DNA of 64,000 nucleotides, from positions 45,131 through 109,130 of the forward strand of contig CAVOZI010000027.1 of assembly GCA_963700895.1 (NCBI GenBank), written 5' to 3'. Within the stretch, counting starts at the first letter, position 1; each line of letters starts with the position of its first letter. This DNA is from Anderseniella sp963700895 (GTDB lineage Bacteria; Pseudomonadota; Alphaproteobacteria; Rhizobiales; Aestuariivirgaceae). Position numbers and translations under genes: made by a program. Positions 1-9,000 of this stretch are shown here, piece after piece. The notes beneath the pieces are model-generated. The model worked only from the letters and a program-made list of their open reading frames with translations, was not told the origin of the DNA and did no database searches.

Positions 1-2
1 CG

Positions 3-806
3 CTGATCAAGCACCTGGTGACGCCGTTCGTGGACCCGGAAGTAGGCGCCACCATGGGCCGCGTGGTGCCGTACAACACCAACACCAACCTGCTGACCCG
101 GCTGATAGACCTCGAACGCCGCGGCGGCTACGTGGTCGACCAGCAGGCGCGGTCGCTGCTGAATTTCCTGCCGCAGTTCGGCGGCACCTGTGGCGCAGTG
201 CGGCTGGCCGCGCTCAACCAGGTGGGTGGCTGGCGCAAGGACGTGCTGGCGGAAGACACCGACCTCACCTACCGGCTGTTCCTCAATGGCTGGACGGTCG
301 AGTATCTCAATCACGCAGCCTGTTACGAGGAAAGCCCGGAACAGTGGCAGACCCGCATCAAGCAGGTGCGGCGCTGGGCCTATGGTCACAACGAGTGCCT
401 TGGCCGGTATTTCTTCAAGGTGCTGGCGTGTACGCGGCAGCCGTTGATCCGGCGGCTTGATGCGGCGATCGTGCTACTGTTCTACGTGTTCCCGGTGCTG
501 TCGGTGTTCTGCCTGGTGCTGGCGCTGTTCTACCCGCTGTTCTTCAGCTATCCGCCGTTCAACCTGTCGGTGGTGCCGGCCCTGTCGTTCATGATCGGCT
601 TCGGGAATTTCTCGCCGTACTTCCAGATCCTGGTTGGCGCGCACAAGGATGGCCAGTCGGAATCGGTGGCACCGCTGCCGTTCATTTTCGTGTCGTCGTC
701 GATCTCGATGCTGGCATCCGTCTCGGCGTTCTACATGAACGTCAAGCACAGCCTGGCGGGCAGCCGGCTGAGCTGGGACAAGACCGTCCGCTTCCGGACG
801 CCGTGA
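3..806 (+). CDS. Processive family 2 glycosyltransferase, C-terminal part (5' truncated by window)
   Basis: C-terminal part of a membrane-bound GT2 glycosyltransferase of the cellulose/hyaluronan-synthase type, which builds a polysaccharide from nucleotide sugars at the inner membrane. The reading frame is open to the window edge, so the first GTG (position 18) is not the real start. Visible signatures are the catalytic acid block AEDTDLTYRL and the QVRRW (QxxRW) acceptor/product-binding motif, followed by three hydrophobic segments at the C-terminus. The D and DxD motifs of the N-terminal half lie outside the window. A bactofilin-like gene starts 13 bases downstream on the same strand, suggesting a surface-polysaccharide operon. 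The sugar specificity cannot be read from this fragment. Confidence 0.85.
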   Translation: MIKHLVTPFVDPEVGATMGRVVPYNTNTNLLTRLIDLERRGGYVVDQQARSLLNFLPQFGGTCGAVRLAALNQVGGWRKDVLAEDTDLTYRLFLNGWTVEYLNHAACYEESPEQWQTRIKQVRRWAYGHNECLGRYFFKVLACTRQPLIRRLDAAIVLLFYVFPVLSVFCLVLALFYPLFFSYPPFNLSVVPALSFMIGFGNFSPYFQILVGAHKDGQSESVAPLPFIFVSSSISMLASVSAFYMNVKHSLAGSRLSWDKTVRFRTP

Positions 807-819
807 GGCACTGGCCCAG

Positions 820-1845
820 ATGATCGTGCTCCAGTCCAACATCGTTCCGGTTCTCTACATCATCTGCCTGGTGGGCACGGTGGCACTGGCCTATGCGGTC
901 TATGCCAAGCGCTATGGCACCAATGACACGCAGCTCAATTTCAACCTGGCCGACCCGGTGTGCTTCAATCCGGAGTTCCACCACCAGTTCCTGCTGCAGC
1001 AGATTGCACTGCTGCCGCGCGTGCCTGCGACCAATCAAGCCGGGGCGAGCGTGCAACTGACGAAGCTGCAATTGGCGGACCGGATGCTCAACGTGGTGAT
1101 ACCCGCTGGTGCGGTGCGGTTCGAAACCCAGCACGCCGAGGAGGAAATCAGCGTCGCCTCGGCCCACAACGTCACGCTGAGCCGGGTCGGACAGGTGCCT
1201 TACGTCTATGGCGATGACGTGAGCGTGGCAGGGGCATCGGCCATCACGGCGCGCCTGATCGTGGCACGCGGCAACCTTGATATCCGGGCAAGCCGCATCC
1301 AGGCTGACGGGCTTCTGGCCAATGGCGATGTCGACATCATGTGCCCTGATACCCACCTGACCCGGGTGTCCGGCTTCTCGTACCGGTTCAGCACTCAGCC
1401 GCTGCCGCAGCTTGCCCAGCTGGCCTTCAAGTACCGGCGCTATAACCCCGATACGCAGCGCGGCGCGGCACACCTGGTGACGGACAAGGTGGCCGACGGT
1501 GCCATCATCACCGAGAACATCGTGTGTGGCGGATCGCTGGAGATCGGGGCGAACGCGACCATTCACGGAGCGGTCAAGGTATATGGTTCGGTGAAGCTGT
1601 CAGGCCCCGTGCTGTTTCTCGGACCGGTGATCATCAACGGCGATCTCGATGCGCCTGAAGGCTGCGTGTTCATGTCTGACGTGGTGGTCAAGGGCGCGCT
1701 GACGGCTTCAAGGTTCATGGTGGCCGGCCAGCCGCAACGCCATGCCGTGTGCGTGGTGGCGCGGCGGCTGATGCTGAGGGGCGTCATTTCCGGCAGCGGC
1801 ACGCTGGTGGCCAGCGAGCAGGAAGGGCTTCATTATGCGGCTTGA
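820..1845 (+). CDS. Membrane-anchored bactofilin-like (polymer-forming) protein
   Basis: Protein of 341 residues with one hydrophobic N-terminal segment (about residues 6-27), a middle region of unknown fold, and a C-terminal third made of short Gly/Val/Ile-rich repeats of the IxGxVxVxGxV kind. That pattern is typical of right-handed beta-helix polymer-forming (bactofilin) domains. Bactofilins form membrane-associated scaffolds and often sit with cell-wall or polysaccharide machinery. Here the gene lies between a glycosyltransferase and a membrane protein whose start overlaps its end by 11 bases. The assignment rests on repeat pattern only. A secreted or periplasmic beta-helix protein is the alternative. 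Confidence 0.55.
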   Translation: MIVLQSNIVPVLYIICLVGTVALAYAVYAKRYGTNDTQLNFNLADPVCFNPEFHHQFLLQQIALLPRVPATNQAGASVQLTKLQLADRMLNVVIPAGAVRFETQHAEEEISVASAHNVTLSRVGQVPYVYGDDVSVAGASAITARLIVARGNLDIRASRIQADGLLANGDVDIMCPDTHLTRVSGFSYRFSTQPLPQLAQLAFKYRRYNPDTQRGAAHLVTDKVADGAIITENIVCGGSLEIGANATIHGAVKVYGSVKLSGPVLFLGPVIINGDLDAPEGCVFMSDVVVKGALTASRFMVAGQPQRHAVCVVARRLMLRGVISGSGTLVASEQEGLHYAA

Positions 1846-2452
1846 CCTGTCACGCATCGTGCTGGGGCTGATCTACCTGGCTACCACCGGTGTGGTGGCG
1901 CTGATCAGCGACATCGGACTGGTGCTGCTGTCGAGCCGGTTTCACAGCATGGACTGTGTGCGCGAGACGTTCGGCGTCAACTGCCAGCTGGCTGCACCGA
2001 TGATCAACAACAAGTTGTCGCTGATGGTGTTCATGCTGGCGGGCATGTTTGTCTACCTGGTGTTCCGGCACCGTGCGACGAACTCCAACTTTGCGCCGTT
2101 TGCCATGTTCCTGTCGGCCATGCTGGTGGCGTGTACGTCGTTCGACCTGGTGTTCGGCCTGCCTGCCCACAATATCTCGGCGCTGTTCACCAGCACGGTC
2201 AACACGTTCACCTACATCCTGATCTTCACCTTCGTGGTGATGGTGATGATCCGCGAATATGATCCGCTGGCGTTCCTGCTGTCGGTGATGGGGTCGTTCA
2301 CGGTGAAGGTGTTTGCCTTCATCGCGCTGGGCCTGCTGATGCCGGGCATTCCGGGTGCGACAGGCATGTTCGCGCTGTTCGTGACCTACTCGTTCGCTGC
2401 GTTCGGCATGCACCTGATGATGGCTTGCCGGCTGTTCGTTTCAGCGCGCTGA
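1835..2452 (+). CDS. Polytopic membrane protein of unknown function
   Basis: Protein of 205 residues made almost wholly of hydrophobic helices, about six predicted from the sequence (near residues 8-30, 60-78, 86-105, 117-140, 147-170 and 175-200). I do not recognise a family. Its start overlaps the bactofilin-like gene by 11 bases, so translation is probably coupled and it likely belongs to the same surface-polysaccharide operon. It contains no charged catalytic motif, which fits a transport, flippase-accessory or scaffold-anchor role, but this is inference from context. It ends 11 bases from the convergent wecB stop. Confidence 0.6.
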   Translation: MRLDLSRIVLGLIYLATTGVVALISDIGLVLLSSRFHSMDCVRETFGVNCQLAAPMINNKLSLMVFMLAGMFVYLVFRHRATNSNFAPFAMFLSAMLVACTSFDLVFGLPAHNISALFTSTVNTFTYILIFTFVVMVMIREYDPLAFLLSVMGSFTVKVFAFIALGLLMPGIPGATGMFALFVTYSFAAFGMHLMMACRLFVSAR

Positions 2453-2463
2453 CCAACGCAGAT

Positions 2464-3591
2464 TCAGCCGAACATCGCCTCGATGTCGGCAACGATGCGG
2501 GCGCAGGCCTTGCCATCGCCAAACGGGCTGACGGCGTTTGCCATCGAGCCATAGAGCTGCGGGTCGTCGAGCAGGGCATTGGTCCATTGGACGATGCTGC
2601 CGGGATCGGTCGACACCAGCCGCGCCACGCCGGCCGTCACGGCTTCCATGCGCTCCGATGTCTGGCGCATCACCAGCACGGGCTTGCCGAGGGCAGGGGC
2701 TTCTTCCTGGATGCCGCCCGAGTCGGTCAGGATCAGGTGGGAGCGCTTCATCAGCTGCACGATGGAGGCATAGTCGACCGGTGCGATCAGGTGCACGTTG
2801 TCGAGCTTGCCGAGGCGGTCATGCACCACGGTGCGCACGTTCGGATTGAGGTGCACGGGATAGACAATTTCCACGTCACCGCGCCCGGCGATGGTTTCCA
2901 GGGCGGTACAGATGTCATCGAAGCCCTTGCCGAAACTTTCCCGGCGATGGCCGGTCACCAGGATCAGCCGCTTGTCCGGTGCCGTTTGCGGCAGCCTTGA
3001 TGTGATGGTATCGGCCCACGCGGGTTCGCGGTCCAGCCGGTCGGAGATCGACAGCAGCGCGTCGATCACCGTGTTGCCGGTGTTGATCACGGTTTGCGGA
3101 TCCGTGCCTTCGCGCAGCAGGTTCTGCACCGACGTTTCGGTGGGGGCATAATGGCGCGCCGTCACCACTGCGAGCATGCGCCGGTTGGCTTCTTCGGGCC
3201 ACGGGTGGTCGAGTGACCCGGTGCGCAGGCCCGCTTCGACGTGGCCGACCGGAATGCGCCGCATGAATGCCGCGACACCGCCTGCAAACGCCGTGGCCGT
3301 GTCGCCCTGGACCAGCACCATGTCCGGATTGATCTCGGCCATCGCCTCGTCGAGCGACGCGATCGCGCGGGCAAGCAGGCCGTTCAGCGACTGGTCCGGC
3401 CGCATGATGGCGAGATCCCGGTCAGGCGTGATGGCAAACAGCTCAAGCACGGAATCCAGCATCTCGCGGTGCTGGGCTGTCACGCACACGACCGGCTCCA
3501 CCACCTGCGAGGTGCGCAGTGCGTGGATCAGCGGTGCAAGCTTGATAGCCTCCGGGCGCGTTCCGAACGCGACCAAGCACTTCTTCTTCAT
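2464..3591 (-). CDS. wecB: UDP-N-acetylglucosamine 2-epimerase (non-hydrolysing)
   Basis: Full-length (375 residues) member of the non-hydrolysing UDP-GlcNAc 2-epimerase family, which interconverts UDP-GlcNAc and UDP-ManNAc in the cytoplasm for surface polysaccharide synthesis. The family signatures are present in order: N-terminal FGTRPEAIKLAPL, VQGDTATAFAG, HVEAGLRTG, the TGHRRESFGKGF block and the C-terminal LTDSGGIQEEAPALGKPVLVMR region. The gene is convergent with the glycosyltransferase/bactofilin operon and leads out of the same polysaccharide region. Nothing is missing. The symbol follows the family, but the exact polysaccharide served is unknown. Confidence 0.93.
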   Translation of the reverse strand: MKKKCLVAFGTRPEAIKLAPLIHALRTSQVVEPVVCVTAQHREMLDSVLELFAITPDRDLAIMRPDQSLNGLLARAIASLDEAMAEINPDMVLVQGDTATAFAGGVAAFMRRIPVGHVEAGLRTGSLDHPWPEEANRRMLAVVTARHYAPTETSVQNLLREGTDPQTVINTGNTVIDALLSISDRLDREPAWADTITSRLPQTAPDKRLILVTGHRRESFGKGFDDICTALETIAGRGDVEIVYPVHLNPNVRTVVHDRLGKLDNVHLIAPVDYASIVQLMKRSHLILTDSGGIQEEAPALGKPVLVMRQTSERMEAVTAGVARLVSTDPGSIVQWTNALLDDPQLYGSMANAVSPFGDGKACARIVADIEAMFG

Positions 3592-3659
3592 GTGGTTTTG
3601 CTACACCCGCCGCGGTGCACGGCGGACCCTCTATAGTCCCCGCGTCGAGGGTAGCAGAC

Positions 3660-4545
3660 CTCAATGTCATTGCCTACCCCTTCAGAAGCGGACAGGTTGA
3701 CAGTCCGTCCTCGGTCAGGCCCAGTCAAGTCGAAATAGATGTCGGACCAGTGCGGCACGCCGGTCTCGAACCCGGCCACGATGACGATGTCGGCGGTGTC
3801 GCCGCCGGTGGCGTCGAACCACAGGCCCTGGCCGTCGGTCTCAAGGTAGAATTGCGGACCGAGTGCCAAGCGTGCCCGACAAGCCGGATGCCGGTGGAAA
3901 ACATGGATCTCGCTAGCGGTCCGTTGAAGGTTCCGTCAAGCCCAAAGCCAGTAGGGTCAATACCACCGGTCTTCACCGGACACGAAGTCACGGATTATGT
4001 CGCCTGCCTCAGATGCGCTGAGACACGAAGAAGGTATCAGCACCTCGCCCCCGAACAGGACGTCAATACCTTCGCCGCCGTTGAGGACGTCATCGCCAGC
4101 ACCGCCGTCAAGTGTGTCGCCGTCGGAACCACCGTACAACCGGTCATCGCCGTCGAGTCGCCGAACAGCACGTCGGAGTCGGTACCGCCGTCCAGCATGT
4201 CGTCGCCGTCGCCGCCGAACAGCCAGTCGTCGCCTGCCTCGCCGAACAGCTGGTCATTATCGATGCCGCCGTCCAGCGAGTCGCCGCCATCGCCGCCGTA
4301 GAGGATGTCGAGGCCCTGCTCGCCGAACAGCGCGTCCGTATCTGCACCACCGTTCAGGATATCGTTGTCGGCCCCGCCATAGAGCCAGTCAACGCCTGCG
4401 CCGCCGTGGAGCGTATCGTTGCCGGCGCCGCCATCGAGCGAGTCGTCGCCGTCTTCGCCGAACACCGTGTCCTGGCCTTCCTGGCCGAACAGCGCATCGC
4501 CTTCAGCGCCGCCGTATAGCCAGTCGTCGCCGAAAGCTGCCATAG
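3660..4545 (-). pseudogene. Frameshifted 3' part of the M10 protease (RTX repeats and C-terminal secretion domain)
   Basis: Continuation of the upstream protease in alternating reading frames. Segments are about 4545-4150 (GGxGxDxLYGG-type repeats), 4139-3960 (ends in DIIRDFVSGED), 3960-3890 and 3869-3720 (GPQFYLETDGQGLWF, then FETGVPHWSDIYF). In order they match the intact C-terminus of the adjacent giant adhesin, which carries DVIRDFFTGED, GPQFYLETGGQGLWF and FETGVPQWSDIHF. At least four frame changes are needed, alternating between plus-one and minus-one. Either the 3' end has decayed or sequencing errors are concentrated in this repetitive tract. If real, the protease would lose its C-terminal secretion signal. 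Confidence 0.75.
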
Positions 4546-6071
4546 AGCCAGTCGACGCCGGCATCGCCATAGAGCTCGTCATTGCCGAAGCCGCCGTCGA
4601 GCGAGTCACCGCCATTGCCACCGTGGATGATGTCGCCGTCGTCTTCGCCGAACAGGGCGTCGGTGTCGTCACCGCCATAGAGCCAGTCGATGCCGGTGCC
4701 GCCATAGAGCCAGTCGAGGCCTGTGCCGCCCTGCAATTCGTCGGTGCCGGCACCGCCATACAGGCCGTCATTGCCGCCGTTGCCGTGCAGCATGTCGTTG
4801 CCGCCATTACCGGCGATGAAGTTGTCGAGGTCGTTGCCGGTTACCTCGTCGTGGCCATCGCCGGTAACGGCGTCCTCGATGTCCACGTCATAGGCGATGG
4901 CGAGGTTCTGCGTCATGCCGTTGACGGAGGAATAGGCACCGGCGACCAGCGACAGGACGGAGGACGATGTCCAGCCGGACAGGTCGATGGTGTCGTGACC
5001 GTTGCCGTCCCAGATGGTCAGGATGGGCGTGGTGTTGACTGTGAAATCATGGATCGGGCCGCCCACATTGGAATTGAAGCCATAGCGGGTGTCGCCAGCC
5101 CGGGTCGAGTAGTCGGCACCGTAGAGTTGCTGGATGGCGAGGATGTCGTAGACCATCGGCGTCTGGGCGTAGTTGTCCCAGTAGACACCGCCCCAGGTGA
5201 TGTCCCTGCCCCAGTCCGCGCCGGTGTTCGAGGCGTGGAAGTACGACATTACCGTGTACTGGTTGGTGTCCTCGGCGAACAGCCAGCCTGATCCGGTGTT
5301 GCCGTACTGCGGGTTGCCGCCATTGTAGTTGCCGGAATGGCCGAGGCCGAGGGCATGCCCCAGTTCGTGCAGGTAGGTCTCGAACCCGGCATCGCCGATC
5401 TTCGGCGAGACTAGGTCGTTCGACTGCTGGGACGCGTTGAAGCCGGGGTTGACCCAGAACGAGCCCTGGATGCGCGCCGTGAGCGAGCCTTCGCTGCCGG
5501 TCTGGCCGGGCGTGTAGGCATGCGCGAAGCCCGAGTTGGTGGTGTTCGAAAACTTGATGTCGGCGGTGTTGCCGTTGGCGCTTTCGACAAACGTGGTGGC
5601 AACCAGATCGTCCCACAGGCTGATGGCAAGGCGGGCTGCTTCCTGCTGGGTCGTCGTGAAAGCGCTCCAGCCGCTGGCCTCGCTGTAGCCGCTGGCAAAG
5701 CTGCCGCTGGTGGGGAAGCCGTAGCTGACGGTCTGGGCAACGGCGCCGGTGGAGTTGTACCAGTAGAACTCGTCTGATCCGCCGAAGGTGGCAATGTAGT
5801 CGACCATTGCCGCGTTGTAGCCTTCAGGTACGCCTGCTGCCGTACCGCCCGCGGCACTACCGGCAAGGTAGGGCTGCAGGGTTGCCGCGTCATCGGCCGA
5901 AGGCTGTGCCTGGTCCTGCTGCAGTGCAGGGGCCGCAGCGTCTGTTGCACCCATGCGTGCCCAGCTGTCCGCGGTGCCCTGGGCGGACAGCGCCGCCTCG
6001 GCGACGGCGGCGCGTTCTTCCTCGAACCGTTGCCATTCGGGCAGGGCTGCCGTGATGCAGGCGATGCACAT
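4503..6071 (-). CDS. Serralysin-like M10 metalloprotease with RTX repeats (main open frame)
   Basis: Secreted zinc metalloprotease of the M10/serralysin type. The zinc-binding motif HELGHALGLGH lies at residues 235-245, with a downstream Met-turn (VMSY) and then glycine-rich calcium-binding RTX nonapeptides from about residue 415. There is no Sec signal peptide. The protein starts MCIAC, a CxxC-containing N-terminus that I have seen in alphaproteobacterial RTX proteins. Export is expected by type I secretion through a C-terminal signal. The frame breaks at about 4533 within the RTX block, where the neighbouring paralogous repeat has AA and this gene has AAA. The remaining repeats and the C-terminal domain continue in other frames down to about 3660. 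The protease domain itself is intact. Confidence 0.85.
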   Translation of the reverse strand: MCIACITAALPEWQRFEEERAAVAEAALSAQGTADSWARMGATDAAAPALQQDQAQPSADDAATLQPYLAGSAAGGTAAGVPEGYNAAMVDYIATFGGSDEFYWYNSTGAVAQTVSYGFPTSGSFASGYSEASGWSAFTTTQQEAARLAISLWDDLVATTFVESANGNTADIKFSNTTNSGFAHAYTPGQTGSEGSLTARIQGSFWVNPGFNASQQSNDLVSPKIGDAGFETYLHELGHALGLGHSGNYNGGNPQYGNTGSGWLFAEDTNQYTVMSYFHASNTGADWGRDITWGGVYWDNYAQTPMVYDILAIQQLYGADYSTRAGDTRYGFNSNVGGPIHDFTVNTTPILTIWDGNGHDTIDLSGWTSSSVLSLVAGAYSSVNGMTQNLAIAYDVDIEDAVTGDGHDEVTGNDLDNFIAGNGGNDMLHGNGGNDGLYGGAGTDELQGGTGLDWLYGGTGIDWLYGGDDTDALFGEDDGDIIHGGNGGDSLDGGFGNDELYGDAGVDWLYGSFRRRLAIRRR

Positions 6072-6089
6072 GGCGTCAAACCTCCCGGA

Positions 6090-9000
6090 TCAGGCCAGCC
6101 ACGGGTTGTTGAAGTGGATGTCCGACCATTGCGGCACGCCCGTTTCGAAGCCTGCGACGATGAACATGTCGCCGGTGCCGCCGCCGGTCGGGTCGAACCA
6201 CAGGCCTTGGCCGCCGGTCTCCAGATAGAACTGCGGACCGCTGGCCAGTTCGGCCGGCAGGCCCTCGCCGGACGAGAACATGCCTGCGCTGATCTGGCCC
6301 GAGTAGCTGGCATCCAGCCCCATGCCGAGCGGATCGACGTAGAGCTTGTCTTCACCGGTGAAGAAGTCGCGGATCACGTCGCCGCCCTGGGCTGCGTTGA
6401 ACACGAAGAAGATGTCCGCGCCGGTGTCGCCGTACAGCACGTCGACGCCGTCGCCGCCGTCGAGCACGTCATCGCCTGCGCCGCCGTCGAGCGAGTCGCC
6501 GATGTCGCCGCCCTGCAGCCAGTCATTGCCGGCATCGCCGAACAGCACGTCCGTATCGCCGCCACCGACCAGCAGGTCGCTGCCGTCGCCGCCGAACAGC
6601 CAGTCCACGCCATCCTCGCCGAACAGGCTGTCGTCGCCAATGCCGCCGTCGAGCGAGTCGCCGCCGTCGCCACCGTAAAGCGTGTCGTTGCCGGCTTCGC
6701 CGAACATCGCATCGGTATCGGCGCCGCCATACATGAGGTCGTTGTCGGCGCCGCCGAACATCCAGTCGACACCATCGCCGCCGTGCAACACGTCGTTGCC
6801 CGCGCCGCCATCGAGCGAGTCGCCGCCGGTGCCGCCGTACAGGGTGTCCTGGCCTTCCTGGCCGAACAGGGCGTCACCGTCTGCATCGCCGTACAGAACG
6901 TCGTCACCGAAGCTGCCATACAGCCAGTCGACACCGTCGCCACCGTGCAATTCGTCATTGCCGAAGCCACCGTCGAGGTTGTCGCCGCCGCCTTCGCCCC
7001 AGGCAAAGTCGTCATCGTCGCCGGCAAAGATCGCGTCCGTGTCATCTCCGCCATAGAGGTGGTCGGACCCGGTATCGCCGTAGATGAAGTCGAGACCAGC
7101 ACCACCATGAATGGTGTCATTGCCGGCACCGCCATTGAGGCCGTCATTGCCGCCATGACCATAGATGATGTCGTCCGCCTCGTAGGCATCGACCAGGTCG
7201 TTGCCGCCAGCGGCGTGGATCACGTTTGCGCCTTCGTCGCCTGCCAGTTGCTGGTCGGCTTCCGAGATCCCGTTGATGACGATGCCAAGGTCTGCGGTTG
7301 ATGTTTCGAGGCCGTCGGTGATCGTATAGCTGAACGTGTCGGTCAGCGTGTCGCCGGTGGCCATGCCGACAACGAACAGGTTCCCGGTATCGAGCAGGTA
7401 GCTGTAGCTGCCGTCCGCTGCGATGGTCAGCGTGCCATAGAGGCCTGCAATGACTGCGGAGCCAGTACCCGGAACGCTGGTGCCGGCGACGGTGCTTACC
7501 GTCAGGTCGTTGCCGTCAGGATCGCTGTCGGCGCCAAATCCATTATCATCGAGGATGACGTTGCCGGTCTGCGCAACGGCGTCTGCTTCCGACATGCTGG
7601 CAGTATTGTCCACTGCCAGCGGTGCATCATTGCCGCCACTGAGCGTGATGGTGATCTGGTGCGTGGTGCCGTCGAGCGTCGACACGGTGATCACGTCGGT
7701 CAGCGTTTCACCCACAACGAGAGCTGCGATGGCGGGGTGGTTCGACAGGGCCGTGTAGGTCCAGTTGCCGGCCACGCCGATGGTCAGGTTGCCGTAGCTG
7801 CCGCCAATGATGCCGTCGAGGAAGCTGGACTGGTTCTGGTCCGGGTCTTCCACGGTCAGGGTACCGGTGACATCGATCGGCGTGTCGCCGGAGCCTGCCA
7901 GGCCTGAGCCGGTATCGTCGCCACTGACCACGGCGGCATCGTTCATGCCGTTGACCGTGATGGAGACGGTGGCTGTATCCACGCCGCCATTGCCGTCCGA
8001 CACGGTGTATTCGAACGTGTCGATGGCGGTTTCGCCCGCACCGAGATACTCGAATGCGCCATTGGCGGCGTAGCTGTAGCTGCCGTCTGCGTTGACGGTG
8101 ACGAGTGCGCCGGAGGCGATGGCGACCTGGGTATCGACGCTTGCGCCGACGCCGTTGACCTCGGATACGGCCAGCGTGTCGCCATCGATGTCCGTGTCGT
8201 TGCTGATCAGGTTGCCGGTGGTGACGGAGTCGTCCTCGCCGGTGGTCAGCGTGTCAGCCACCGCAACCGGACCGTCATTGGTGCCGTGGATGGTGATGGT
8301 GACGTCGAACGGTGTGCCGTCAAACGTCTGGAGCGTGATCGTGTCGATCAGGGTTTCGCCAACGCCCAATGCCTGGACTGCGGGATCATCGTTGTTGAGG
8401 ATGTAACTCCACCAATTGCCTACTACTTCGGAACCTTGAGCGACTGCGTTGCCGTAGGTGCCAGTGTACTCACCACCCTGGACACGTCCCTCACCTGAAT
8501 CCGGATCTGCGATATCGAAGTAGGTGAATGTATAGGCGACATCACCGAACTCACTGCCGTAGACGATATCGTCCTCGGTAACGTCGCCGGTCAGCGGGCC
8601 GGATATGACGGCAGCATCGTTCACACCATCAATGCCGATGCTCACATTACCAGTTGCCGAACCTCCGTTGCCGTCACCAACAGTGACACCAAAGCTGACA
8701 ATCCAATTGGGTTCGTAAACCAGACCAAGGTGTTCGAAGTCACCCGCAGGCGTGAAGCTGAAGTCGCCATTTGCCAGGACCGTAAGTTGTCCACCATTGA
8801 CCAGGTCAATTGGTTGTCCGACCGTGAAGGCTTGGCCATCGATCTCGGTGATGGTCAGGATATCGCCATCAACATCTGTGATGTCCAGCAGCGAATACAG
8901 GTTACCCGTGGCGGGTATCACACCATCTTCGTCAATTGACCCATAGGCCGCAAAGGGTATCTGAACCACCGGCGCATCGTTCACATCGCGGAACGACAGG

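Noticed and set aside
6400..7200. Short regular repeats that could suggest a CRISPR or satellite array
   Set aside because: The 27-base period is the RTX nonapeptide code within an intact open frame, with no unique spacers.
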